Source: Labia minor (taxonomy: Eukaryota > Arthropoda > Insecta > Dermaptera > Spongiphoridae). From it: a stretch of DNA of 64,000 bases. A program made the position numbers and the translations under genes. Below, piece by piece: positions 8,831 to 18,315 of this stretch. Under the pieces are notes generated by a model, which was not told the DNA's origin, ran no database searches, and worked only from the letters and a program-made list of their open reading frames with translations. The stretch lies in contig OY720344.1 of the NCBI GenBank assembly GCA_963082975.1, positions 75,008,053-75,072,052 of the forward strand, read 5' to 3'. Every line of letters starts with the position of its first letter. The stretch's first letter is position 1.

Positions 8831-10690
8831 CCACACAATAATCCAATGGCAATTGATATAGCAAGCAAAAAACATTCATAACAGATGTAAAAAAATGGTG
8901 TGCTAGAAAATGGGGCTGAGTAGATTTTTATATGACCCAGAAAATCACGGCCATGATATAATGCCTCATATCTGTATAAGATAGAGAAAAAGAAAAATAA
9001 CACCTGTTGCCACAGTGATGGAATTGATACCCCATCACATTAGAACCGATACAAACTGCAAATGGAAAAAATCTGTAAAAAGAAAATTACCTATAACAAT
9101 ATAGCTATTGTGTAAGATAGAATGGTTCGTTCTTAAGTCACTGTTAAGAAATATCAATATAAAAAAAATCACTAATAGTGATTAAAAAAAATATGTGTGG
9201 ACAAGCTACTCCGTGAAGTAAGGAGATTTTTTCATTAGACAACTAAATTATTTGAAATCAGTTTAAATATTAGATGATAAATTTCATTAATTTCCGTTAA
9301 ATCTATCTTAACGATACGTTAAAATTTACATTAATTAATAATTTACTAGTTGATGAATTCTTTTCGTCATTTTTTATACCCTTCATTAAAAGATGCGAGG
9401 TTTACATTTTACTTTGAACAATTGTTGTTTACTTCAGTTTGCTTCCTGTATCCAAGCTGCTCTGCTCTTTCTTCTTCCCTTCGTACATATTCGCATATTT
9501 GCTCACTTCCTATCCTGTTCGGTAAGTTGTTTAGAAATCTAAATAAACACTCCAAGCTTTTATCATATACCTAAGCATATATTTTTCTCAATATATATAT
9601 TTGCTTCTATTTTAGAAAAATATGTATTCTTTGCGCAACATGATTATATTAACACTTTCATGCCCTGTGACACCAACGTGTTTGTACGAGAAAAACCAAA
9701 CATTAGCTGCCGGTGACACTACGTTGGTACCATACTCAAGCCAACGCTTTGCCACCTGATATTTATGTGATATTTTGTCAAGCGACATTAGAGTATATAT
9801 AGAGGGATAGTGGAGATATAATATTTAATCTATTTAATCTATTCGACTAACAAACTGGTTGTTCACATGGACGTAAATTTAAAAATTGAATAAATAAATA
9901 AATAAATTATTATTTTTGAATAATTGCGCTACTGATGGAGTATGATCGTAATGTCGAGATCCCATTTAAAGAATTTTTTAAATTTTATAAGTTGACAATG
10001 CCCCTACTCATGTTGGGAAAACCCCCAGCCTCAACCAGGCACTTGCTTGACCTTGCGCTTTCTTTTGTTTGATCTTAGATAAAATAACAATAAGCTAAAA
10101 TAAAATTATTTTAATTTTATCTTATCTTATTATGCTAGCTAAAATTGTATATATATATATATATAGCCACGGGTTCTCAAAAACCGCTCTAACGATTTTT
10201 TTCAAATTCACACTAGATATAGTATTTATAAAGAAAAATTAAGTTTTATTGATCACACTTCTGGAAAAGTATATCTTCATTATTTATTTCTTAATTTAAA
10301 ATTATATATGGATGACACCACAAATGGCATCCATTTTTATTTTTTAACTGAAATTGTATTAATATTTTTTTTTATTTAAAATATTTTAAAATTTATTATT
10401 TAATTTCGAAATAAAATTAAAAATATTTATTTTTAATAAAATATATATATATTTATTAATCTCTCTCAAAAAAAAACAACAAAACAAATAAATGTCTTCG
10501 AAAGATGGTAAAAATATGTTATTTTTATAATCTAAATATCTTAGACCAGTGGTTACAACGATTGTTTTTACTCCCCGAGTTCGAAGGATCGAAAATCGCT
10601 GGGTGCATTTATTTTTTTATTTTAAAAACAATTTCTTTCTTTAATTAATATTCATTTTTTCTATTTCTAAGTCAGATATATTTCCAAATA
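8831..10690. other. Gene-free stretch with weak repeat traces
   Basis: Mostly AT-rich. 9650-9800 is less AT-biased and holds GTGACACCAACGT and GTGACACTACGTT 60 bases apart, after a TTAACACTTTCATGCC; a degraded DNA transposon is possible but unproven. 10165-10270 resembles the 'aaacggctctaacgattt' part of the Z-like element at 38225-38640. Confidence 0.4.
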
Positions 10691-10800
10691 TTAAATAATT
10701 TTTGAAGTGAAAACTTCTTTAGCGGAGTTGAGCACTTTTGTGGGATGGGGAAAAAGCATAGAACTCGCGTGAGCGTGACCGATCCGACACCAATTTCTTA
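10691..10800 (+). repeat. Dispersed repeat R, copy 1
   Basis: GAAGTGAAAACTTCTTTAGC, GTTGAGCACTTTTG and GGGATGGGGAAAAA recur in the same order at 60250-60345. Short, GC-richer than surroundings, no coding capacity. The family was not identified. Confidence 0.7.
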
Positions 10801-10916
10801 TAACAGAGCGCAAAATTTGAATTGTCATTAGAACTGTTTTATAAATTGTTATCTCTGACATATAAATATATATTTATTATGTAAAGTTCATTTCATATAT
10901 ACATATATAATAAAAA

Positions 10917-11284
10917 TAAGTTGACCTGTGGCCAGGTCCGAACCGACCGACGGTTTGAAATAAATTAATTTCCAGCTACAGAAACAATTTCAAATAATTT
11001 TAATATATCTATTAATGTAATAAAAAACAGATAGGCATATAACATACATATTTTTAATTTTATTTTATTTATAATATATATGTAAGACCAGGCTGTGACG
11101 TCATGAATGGCTGGATGACGTCATATAATTTTAAATCAAGAAAAAACTAATAAATATGATTTTCCCGAGGATAAAACCAATACAAAGTGTATGATTCGTG
11201 GTGATATATAAAAAAATCTCCTCATGTGAAATTTGGTGTGAAAATAACCCTTCCCTTCCTATCGTCGATCGCTAATACTACCAC
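10917..11284 (-). mobile_element. Family A element, interrupted
   Basis: Matches 7453-7820 closely from the 3' hairpin through the gacgtca block to 'gatcgctaatactaccac', then stops where the 1.42-kb direct repeat begins. The missing half is not found on the far side of the composite (after 19254). Confidence 0.85.
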
Positions 11285-11454
11285 TCGTATTGGTATTCAA
11301 AATTAAATATCATATTGTGTTAGTAAATTATATTAGATCATGGCAAATAGCCCCGTCACTTTCTCCACACATTAATAAGATAAGGAGAAAGATATCAAAG
11401 AAATGGAAATATCATTTAAGACGGGCGTGGACAAAATTTAAATTTAAATTGTAT
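11285..11454 (+). repeat. Direct repeat, left copy, part 1
   Basis: Same as 17830-17999. Ends in GTAT, the target duplicated by the LTR element. Short frames inside it have no supported function. Confidence 0.95.
11451..11454. repeat. Target-site duplication GTAT (left)
   Basis: GTAT here and at 15516-15519; a single GTAT is present at the matching empty site (17996-17999). Confidence 0.95.
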
Positions 11455-12207
11455 TGTAAGGGGAGGGCCACGTTGGGTGCCAATTTGTAAGGGGGGGAGG
11501 CCCACAGTGGATGCCAACAGGCCCCTTACAAGGAGGAGGGAAGAAGGGAGAGAGAAGGGAGGGAAAATGTGATAGAAGAGAGAAGAGGGGAAATGGGAGA
11601 GGGAAAAATGGATCTTATGTGGAGAGGGAAAAAAGGAGTTTAAGGTCTCCACAGGTAAACAGGTGGATATCTTCTTGAAGGGGGAAAAAATTACCCGCAG
11701 CTGCAGAGAACAAACTACCTTTCCTCCAATGGTCCAGCAGAGATGAAGGTTAAATGGGCGCCATGCTATACTCAGAGGTAAAGCAGATTTTAATGAGACT
11801 GGTCAATAAGGATGTAGTTTAAGTTAAATTGAAAAACGGTTGTTTAAAAGAAAATGTATAATTATAAGAAATATTATATTACTTCTCCACCATGGGAGTC
11901 AAAGAAAATGTATAATTATAAGAAATATTATATTACTTCTCCACCATGGGAGTCAAAGAAAATGTATAATTATAAGAAATATTATATTACTTCTCCACCA
12001 TGGGAGTCACAAAGGATCCATCCAACATGGAGGATCATCAAAACACGTCTTTACACAAAGAACGTGGAGATCATACTGACTATATAATGCCAAGTCACCA
12101 ACCGCCCCGAGGGCAGTCGGGATCCTCCAGACGTTGCCATTCAGTCATGCAACAGCGCCTGGGGTGACTTTGTCATATTTATATATAATAAATATACATT
12201 CGCTACA
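11455..12207 (-). repeat. 3' LTR
   Basis: 753 bp, minus-strand TGTAGCGAATG to CCCCTTACA. Contains three 54-bp tandem units and a purine-rich segment. Same length as and apparently identical to 14763-15515. Confidence 0.95.
11847..12008 (-). repeat. Three 54-bp tandem units in 3' LTR
   Basis: Exact units at 11847-11900, 11901-11954 and 11955-12008, each with ACTTCTCCACCATGGGAGTC. Because 54 is a multiple of three, every frame reads as an 18-residue repeat. These short frames are side effects, not genes. Repeats at this place in an LTR often act as enhancers; here that is inference. Confidence 0.9.
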
Positions 12208-12219
12208 TCCTCCCCCTCT
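12208..12219 (-). other. Polypurine tract
   Basis: Minus strand AGAGGGGGAGGA directly abuts the TGTAGCG start of the 3' LTR. This is the standard plus-strand primer position and fixes element orientation. Confidence 0.92.
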
Positions 12220-12299
12220 GACTCCTGAAGAAGTCCCAACGAAGGAGTCAGAAAAAGAGAAAAGCGAAAAACAATATTTAATAATACAAAAAAAAAATT

Positions 12300-12548
12300 C
12301 ATAAAGATTAAAGACAAAGATATAATAATTCTTAATACTTAATTAAAAAAAAAAAATGGATAATACATAAGTTCACAAAAATTTAAGAAAAACACATAAT
12401 AATCTTAATACTTAATTAAACAATTAATAATATAAAAGAAGTTCACAAAAATCAAATAAAATATACAATAATCTTAATAATTAATTAAACAATTAATAAT
12501 ATAAAAAAATTCACAAAAATCAAAGAAAAATATACAATAGTTCTTAAT
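12300..12548 (-). repeat. About four imperfect 60-65-bp AT-rich units
   Basis: Units share 'gttcacaaaaatnaaanaaaa', 'acaataatcttaata' and 'ttaattaaacaattaat'. They lie in the element's 3' untranslated region, between the gag-protease stop and the polypurine tract. Confidence 0.75.
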
Positions 12549-12550
12549 AA

Positions 12551-13873
12551 TTAATTAGAGTCACCCTTTCGAGGTCGACCTCTCTTTTTAGGAATATATC
12601 TCCTATACCAAGAGCAAGTTTGTATAGGAAATGACAATTGTTGAAGATTTTTATCATTGCAATTCTTATTTTTTAATTGCTTAGATTCGATTCTTTCATT
12701 TATAAATTTCAAATTATTTGCGAATCTCTTTAGATAAGGGGTGATTTCTGGGACGAAGTTGTCATTGTAAATCACCTGTCCATTTATGTGCTCACCAAAA
12801 GGTGTAGGCTCTCCCCCTGCAGTAAGGATATTATTGCATTCGTTCAATAATGGATTCGATTTCTGCTTTTGGGAGACGTTTAACATTTTGTTAGTAATTA
12901 AAATATTCGATAAATAATGAATTTTAAGAGGTTCAGGGGTGAAAAGGGGTTCCTCTTTCTCAAAGGGGTATTTTAATTTCATTCTATTATTAAAATACCA
13001 TTGGTTTGAACAAAGATCAATAATTAATCTTGCTTGTTTTAAAAAATCATTTCCCAATAAGGTTCTGGGGATTTTTTGATTTTGAAAAAACATCAGCCTG
13101 GTGGGCACTATTTTATTTTTAATATTTATAGGTAATTCAATTAAATCTACTTGATGCTCTTGGCTAGAGCCATCAGCTAAACTAATAGTTACTGATTTAT
13201 TATAAAATGTAACATTTTTATTTTTTAAAATATTATATAATTTTTCACTCCCTATGGAATGAGAGGCACCAGAGTCAGCACATGCCGTACCCGTGGCATC
13301 GCCTATTTGAATGGGGAGGAGAGGGAGAAATCCTTTTTGTTCATTTGAAGATATTTTGATAGTATTACTAAAATTAAAAGTAGGATCTACTTTATTAGTT
13401 TTTAATTGGGGATTCCAATCAGTGCATTTGGGCTTAATAGTACCTATTTTGCCACATCCATAACATTTTTTTACATTTTTAAAAGGTTTCTCCATAGAAA
13501 CGGTATCAGTGCCACGGGGGGCTACTTTATTTACAATTTTGCCATCCGTATTTCGGAGGTTGTCATAATTTTCAAGTTTTTTTATTAATTCAAGAGGCTT
13601 ATTTAATGTTTCCCATTCATCTAAAAAGTGCTCACGACATTGTGATGACACGTGAGTTTTTAATTGATTTGTAATAATTAAATCCTTTAATGCCTCGAAG
13701 TTATTGATATTCAATTCCTTTATCCATGATTCAAAATGAACCAATAAGCTATGATAGAAATCAGTCCACGTGTGAGTGGGACATTTTTTACTGTTGTAAA
13801 ATAATTGACGCATCTTTTCTTTAGTGATTTTAAATCTTTGCATCAAAAGGGTTTTAATATAATTAAAATCCAT
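12551..13873 (-). CDS. Gag C-terminus, zinc knuckle and aspartic protease of the LTR element
   Basis: 440 codons. Residues 1-110 continue a SCAN-like arthropod Gypsy capsid (IKTLLMQRFKITKEKMRQLF, ITNQLKTHVS). C137-x2-C140-x4-T145-x4-C150 is a CCHC knuckle whose His is Thr, so zinc binding is probably impaired. D200-S201-G202 with LLGNDFL near 272-278 is a retropepsin, which would cleave the polyprotein. After about 300 there is no RT; instead SWYRRYIP at 421-428, normally found beyond the RT thumb, runs straight into RGRPRK (431-436), an AT-hook of the sort seen at Pol C-termini. The start is the first ATG, but the frame opens 27 bases earlier, overlapping the upstream gag end. A +1 shift probably joins them. 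Confidence 0.88.
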   Translation of the reverse strand: MDFNYIKTLLMQRFKITKEKMRQLFYNSKKCPTHTWTDFYHSLLVHFESWIKELNINNFEALKDLIITNQLKTHVSSQCREHFLDEWETLNKPLELIKKLENYDNLRNTDGKIVNKVAPRGTDTVSMEKPFKNVKKCYGCGKIGTIKPKCTDWNPQLKTNKVDPTFNFSNTIKISSNEQKGFLPLLPIQIGDATGTACADSGASHSIGSEKLYNILKNKNVTFYNKSVTISLADGSSQEHQVDLIELPINIKNKIVPTRLMFFQNQKIPRTLLGNDFLKQARLIIDLCSNQWYFNNRMKLKYPFEKEEPLFTPEPLKIHYLSNILITNKMLNVSQKQKSNPLLNECNNILTAGGEPTPFGEHINGQVIYNDNFVPEITPYLKRFANNLKFINERIESKQLKNKNCNDKNLQQLSFPIQTCSWYRRYIPKKRGRPRKGDSN

Positions 13874-13892
13874 TAAATTTTTATCCGATTCT

Positions 13893-14309
13893 CTATATAT
13901 TACTTACTAGGTCTAAAGGGAGGGTTGTAGATAAATAAGATACCCAATTTTCTTGAGGTATTTTAAAAAAATTCATCTGTCTTTCAAAGACCATTAAGTA
14001 TGAATTAATATCATCATTTTTATTAAGTTTTGGGAGGCGATTGGCTAAATCTATTTGGGGAAAGGGGGCTCCTACAGGTGGAGGGTTGTGATGAGGTGAG
14101 TTAAGTCTAATTTTTTCTAACTCTAGCCTTTCAACTCTCTGTTCTACAATAGAATTGAGGATACCCTGAGCTATCTCATCATCAAAATCATCATGTGCTA
14201 ATATAGCATCTTTAATTTGAATAATTTTCATTGAATTATTAATTTCAATGCCCAATTCATCAGCCAAAACTATTAAATCCTCCTTACGTGCTCTAGTGAG
14301 GAAAGCCAT
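13893..14309 (-). CDS. Gag N-terminal part of the LTR element
   Basis: 138 codons from an ATG near the 5' LTR. It starts MAFLTRARKEDLIVLADELG, a helix typical of arthropod Gypsy gags that resembles SAP-like leaders, then a Glu/Arg-rich helix, a Pro-rich hinge (PHHNPPPVGAPFP) and the first capsid helices (YLMVFERQMNFFKIP, VSYLSTTLPLDL). It would form the element's particle with the next frame. The stop TAG falls in the middle of the capsid. The downstream frame carries on in +1 with a 10-11-base overlap, so this is either a programmed shift or a one-base lesion. Confidence 0.85.
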   Translation of the reverse strand: MAFLTRARKEDLIVLADELGIEINNSMKIIQIKDAILAHDDFDDEIAQGILNSIVEQRVERLELEKIRLNSPHHNPPPVGAPFPQIDLANRLPKLNKNDDINSYLMVFERQMNFFKIPQENWVSYLSTTLPLDLVSNI

Positions 14310-14762
14310 CTCTTAACAATAAATTATATACTATATTTTACTACTAATTATAATAATTAATTAATTGTATGTAAAAACTATAATATAAAAATAAAAATAT
14401 ATAAATTGAATATTAAATTAAATATAAATCCTAATAACTAAATAATAAATAAATACAATGAAAGTAAAAATAAAAAATAATAATAATAATAATACAATGT
14501 CAATGTAACTGAGAAAGAGAGAAAAAAAAATTCAATTCTCAAACAAAGTATAAATAATAGAAAGAAAAATAAAAAAAAATCATAGGTTTTAAAACCAAAA
14601 GAAAGAAGAAAAAAAAAATATATATAAATGTACTTAAGTGTGGTTGTTCCTTAGGACGAGTGTCACCATATGGTTGATTAATATTCACAAATTATTTGCA
14701 CTAATATCACTTATTGCCTTCACAGGGGTGGGGAAAACAGGCCTCGACGTTGGGCGTCAATT
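14310..14762 (-). other. 5' untranslated region and primer-site region of the LTR element
   Basis: Adjacent to the 5' LTR the minus strand reads AATTGACGCCCAACGTCGAGG, where a primer site (TGG...) is expected, but it has TGA. An almost identical AATTGGCACCCAACGTGG, with the proper TGG, lies inside the LTR 31 bases away. The rest is AT-rich leader. Confidence 0.7.
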
Positions 14763-15515
14763 TGTAAGGGGAGGGCCACGTTGGGTGCCAATTTGTAAGG
14801 GGGGGAGGCCCACAGTGGATGCCAACAGGCCCCTTACAAGGAGGAGGGAAGAAGGGAGAGAGAAGGGAGGGAAAATGTGATAGAAGAGAGAAGAGGGGAA
14901 ATGGGAGAGGGAAAAATGGATCTTATGTGGAGAGGGAAAAAAGGAGTTTAAGGTCTCCACAGGTAAACAGGTGGATATCTTCTTGAAGGGGGAAAAAATT
15001 ACCCGCAGCTGCAGAGAACAAACTACCTTTCCTCCAATGGTCCAGCAGAGATGAAGGTTAAATGGGCGCCATGCTATACTCAGAGGTAAAGCAGATTTTA
15101 ATGAGACTGGTCAATAAGGATGTAGTTTAAGTTAAATTGAAAAACGGTTGTTTAAAAGAAAATGTATAATTATAAGAAATATTATATTACTTCTCCACCA
15201 TGGGAGTCAAAGAAAATGTATAATTATAAGAAATATTATATTACTTCTCCACCATGGGAGTCAAAGAAAATGTATAATTATAAGAAATATTATATTACTT
15301 CTCCACCATGGGAGTCACAAAGGATCCATCCAACATGGAGGATCATCAAAACACGTCTTTACACAAAGAACGTGGAGATCATACTGACTATATAATGCCA
15401 AGTCACCAACCGCCCCGAGGGCAGTCGGGATCCTCCAGACGTTGCCATTCAGTCATGCAACAGCGCCTGGGGTGACTTTGTCATATTTATATATAATAAA
15501 TATACATTCGCTACA
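14763..15515 (-). repeat. 5' LTR
   Basis: Partner of 11455-12207. Minus-strand GGCATTATATAGTCAGT near 15383-15399 is a plausible TATA region for element transcription. Contains the same three 54-bp units at 15155-15316. Confidence 0.95.
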
Positions 15516-15519
15516 GTAT
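15516..15519. repeat. Target-site duplication GTAT (right)
   Basis: Matches 11451-11454. Confidence 0.95.
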
Positions 15520-15801
15520 AAATTTGTTTTATTTCGGCATATTATAATATAAGTTTATTTTTTTTTCTTCTCTATTAGTTTTAGGAGGTACCTTAATAGT
15601 TAGAAAGAGTGCAAAATTGTATTAATTGTTATAAATTCCTTTTCGATATCCACCAACCACAAAGGTAATCCAAATAAATTCGATTTGATAATTAATAAAA
15701 AAAAAAAAAAAAATAATAATAAAAATAAAAACAATTTGCTTGAATTTATAAGAAATAGAATTTCAAAAAATTAAATAAGAAAATTAAACCATTTGATGTA
15801 A

Positions 15802-15832
<31 letters not shown>

Positions 15833-16773
15833 TAAATTACTGTTATTGTTACGTGAAAATTTAAGTGTTTGTGTTCAGTGCAGTGATATTAAATAATAAT
15901 TTTTGTCTAAGATACTTAAGTGAAAAACATTGTGTTTAATAATTATATATAAAAAAAAAAAAAAATTATGCATTTCATTTAAATTTTTTTTTTTTCCATA
16001 AACTAAAGGATGTAATATATAATCATAAAAAATACATTTTTTATGTATATAAGGGTTCGAAAGCTAGAACTTTCATTTTTGAACACGTGCTAAATTGAAG
16101 AAAAAGACGATTGGTCATGGGACATGTGTCTGCACATGTACAGAGACCCATCCATGTGTTCAAGGGGGGGGGGAAAGGAACGAAGTTTTCCTTATTAGTG
16201 AAAATGAATATTTAGTTAGTCTTGATCAAGGTTTGAGAGAAGTGAGACATTTTTCCTGGCAGGAAGGACATCCGCGGCCAACCCCTTTTTGTTGAGAGAT
16301 GCCGTTGCATACGAGGTGTTCCAGCTAAATCCGCAGGAAGACAATCAAGACTCAAAGTCTCCAATGAACTCTCCATTCCTTTCTTTCATGCTAAGTGTTA
16401 ACACTTTTATACTTAACAATTAATTAATTAACATTGCAATTGCTTAAATATAAATTAAAGTTCTTTTAATTTATATTTATATTTTTTTTACGGTACCATT
16501 CAATTATTCTATTTCATCTTAATTTCTTTTGTTATCAATTGGAACCTAAATTCTTATAGTTTTATTAAATAAATAATTTTAGTTGTAATTTTATATAAGC
16601 ATTTTTCATATTGAACCTATTCAATTTTATATTTCCCATATCAACCTACGCGGATTCAATAACCCTTTTAATTATACAAAATTCGATCCAGAGTGCTACC
16701 AATTAATTAAACTAATTTTATAATCCATATTTTCTTATAAAATACCAACCCCCTTATATTTTATATACGACAT
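15520..16773 (+). repeat. Direct repeat, left copy, part 2
   Basis: Same as 18000-19254. Has long A runs, a G10 run at about 16164, and a 66-codon frame (16095-16295) that is not supported as a gene. Ends ATACGACA, complementary in part to the TCGTAT that starts the repeat. Confidence 0.93.
16044..16075 (+). promoter_or_regulatory. TATA-like motif in direct repeat
   Basis: GTATATAAGGGTTCGAAAGC, also in the right copy about 2.48 kb downstream. A TATA box inside both copies would suit LTRs transcribed on the plus strand. No start-site evidence. Confidence 0.4.
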
Positions 16774-16797
16774 GGAGGTCTTCCACCTCGAATTGAA
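16774..16797 (+). other. Primer-site-like sequence after the left repeat
   Basis: TGGAGGTCTTCCACCTCG follows the CA end of the left repeat with no gap, as a tRNA primer site would. It also folds as GAGGT-CTTCC-ACCTC. I could not match it to a tRNA 3' end. Confidence 0.35.
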
Positions 16798-17087
16798 TTA
16801 AAACTGGAAATGGTTGATTTGGCAAAGTGAAATTGGATACGTTCAGTTTATATATTAATATTAATAGTTTGAAATATTTTTTTTCTTTTTGTGAAAAATT
16901 CAATTTAATTTTTTTTTTCTGTTTTATTGAATTTTTGTCGGATTTATTTGATTTTGACTTCTTATATTAGTTGATTTTGCGGGATTCTATTTCTGGAAAA
17001 TTAAAAGCAAATTGCCTATTGTTTATAATATTCAATTTTTGTCGCGGTAAAAAATTGATATAGTTTTTTATGCCTTTCTGATTATTA

Positions 17088-18032
17088 ATGAATAAAAGTA
17101 ATAATAATAATAATAATAAAATGGAAACGGTTAATGATCTTAGTGCAAAGGAAATGCTCCAACAAATTCTGGACCTAATGTATCCAAACGTAGAAGCGGG
17201 TAAACAGAGAGATATAGCATGTATGCATAAACAAGATGATAATTTAAACCGAACAGGGGAGGCAAGCGCAAATAGGCAAAATTTAAAAGAAAGCATTGAC
17301 CAGGCCCCAGAGGCAATGTCTATTAGCAATATGCAAATTTCAAAAAGTTCAAATAGGGATAACAAAGAAAATATAGAAACAATAGAGGAGGGACCAGAGT
17401 TGAGAAAATTGAAAGAAAAAATTGACACATGCATGAAAATAATTCCCAGTGTCCCGATAAAAGAATTTACAAAGAAAAAGATGCTAGTTGACCCATTAAA
17501 GATAATTTCCATAGAGCCAGCACAGGTAAGCCATTGGAAGGATATGCCTATTGTTATTGTAGGAGTAGTGTCCAGCAAAGAAATACAAAAGAAACTAAAA
17601 ATAAAAAGTGCAAATAAGGCAATTGATAAAGTGAAAACCCACACCCCCCTTAGGCCCATTTATATTAGAGTAAATAACAACTATAATTCCTTAAGAATCT
17701 CCTCTAAAAAATTCACGGGCGTAAAATCAACGAAATTTTTAATAAAAATATATAATGGAAACATGACGTCGCACGGTTCGAGGCGTGCGAAGCAATGCAA
17801 ACCTCCCAAATTTTTTTATATAAATCAATTCGTATTGGTATTCAAAATTAAATATCATATTGTGTTAGTAAATTATATTAGATCATGGCAAATAGCCCCG
17901 TCACTTTCTCCACACATTAATAAGATAAGGAGAAAGATATCAAAGAAATGGAAATATCATTTAAGACGGGCGTGGACAAAATTTAAATTTAAATTGTATA
18001 AATTTGTTTTATTTCGGCATATTATAATATAA
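17088..18032 (+). CDS. Unrecognised 314-codon frame, possible gag-like protein
   Basis: Starts in an Asn-rich run (MNKSNNNNNNKMETVNDLS; a second Met at 12 may be the real start). It continues with a helical stretch (AKEMLQQILDLMYPN), a charged region with many Lys/Glu, and the segment MPIVIVGVVSSKEIQKKL. From about 17830 the frame runs into the right direct repeat, so the last 65 or so basic residues (KIRRKISKKWKYHLRRAW) are repeat sequence. No zinc knuckle, protease or RT motif is visible. Sitting between two long direct repeats, it could be the gag of a non-autonomous LTR element. I do not recognise it and cannot exclude a fortuitous frame. Confidence 0.4.
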   Translation: MNKSNNNNNNKMETVNDLSAKEMLQQILDLMYPNVEAGKQRDIACMHKQDDNLNRTGEASANRQNLKESIDQAPEAMSISNMQISKSSNRDNKENIETIEEGPELRKLKEKIDTCMKIIPSVPIKEFTKKKMLVDPLKIISIEPAQVSHWKDMPIVIVGVVSSKEIQKKLKIKSANKAIDKVKTHTPLRPIYIRVNNNYNSLRISSKKFTGVKSTKFLIKIYNGNMTSHGSRRAKQCKPPKFFYINQFVLVFKIKYHIVLVNYIRSWQIAPSLSPHINKIRRKISKKWKYHLRRAWTKFKFKLYKFVLFRHIII

Positions 18033-18281
18033 GTTTATTTTTTTTTCTTCTCTATTAGTTTTAGGAGGTACCTTAATAGTTAGAAAGAGTGCAAAATTGT
18101 ATTAATTGTTATAAATTCCTTTTCGATATCCACCAACCACAAAGGTAATCCAAATAAATTCGATTTGATAATTAATAAAAAAAAAAAAAAAAATAATAAT
18201 AAAAATAAAAACAATTTGCTTGAATTTATAAGAAATAGAATTTCAAAAAATTAAATAAGAAAATTAAACCATTTGATGTAA

Positions 18282-18315
<34 letters not shown>

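Larger units (their letters stand above)
11455..15515 (-). mobile_element. Young non-autonomous LTR retrotransposon (gag-protease only)
   Basis: 4061 bp on the minus strand: 5' LTR (14763-15515), primer-site region, gag, gag-protease, polypurine tract, 3' LTR (11455-12207). LTRs are both 753 bp and appear identical, ends are TGTA...TACA, and the 4-bp duplication GTAT is intact. An unoccupied copy of the target exists at 17999/18000. RT, RNase H and integrase are absent, apart from a SWYRRYIP scrap. It is therefore a deletion derivative dependent on another element. Ty3/Gypsy affinity comes from the gag and protease. Confidence 0.95.

Noticed and set aside
9650..9800. Possible piggyBac-type MITE starting at TTAACACTTTCATGCC
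   Set aside because: No second TTAA with inverted end identified; kept only as a weak trace.
10541..10612. tRNA-like piece with AGTGGTTACAACG and GAGTTCGAAGG
   Set aside because: The two boxes are present in suggestive form but no arms pair; likely chance or a very old SINE.
11840..12087. Two overlapping 77-79-codon frames with 18-residue repeats (also at 15148-15395)
   Set aside because: They come from three 54-bp tandem units, which keep any frame open; both lie inside LTRs and antisense to the element.
16095..16295. 66-codon frame beginning MKKKTIGHGTCVCTC, present twice
   Set aside because: Short, inside the direct repeat, includes a G-homopolymer-encoded Gly run, and has no supporting features.
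16967..17659. 230-codon minus-strand frame with many Ser/Phe/Leu residues
   Set aside because: Antisense shadow of the plus-strand 17088-18032 frame; the Leu run is the AAT repeat read backward. The apparent hydrophobic segments reflect composition.
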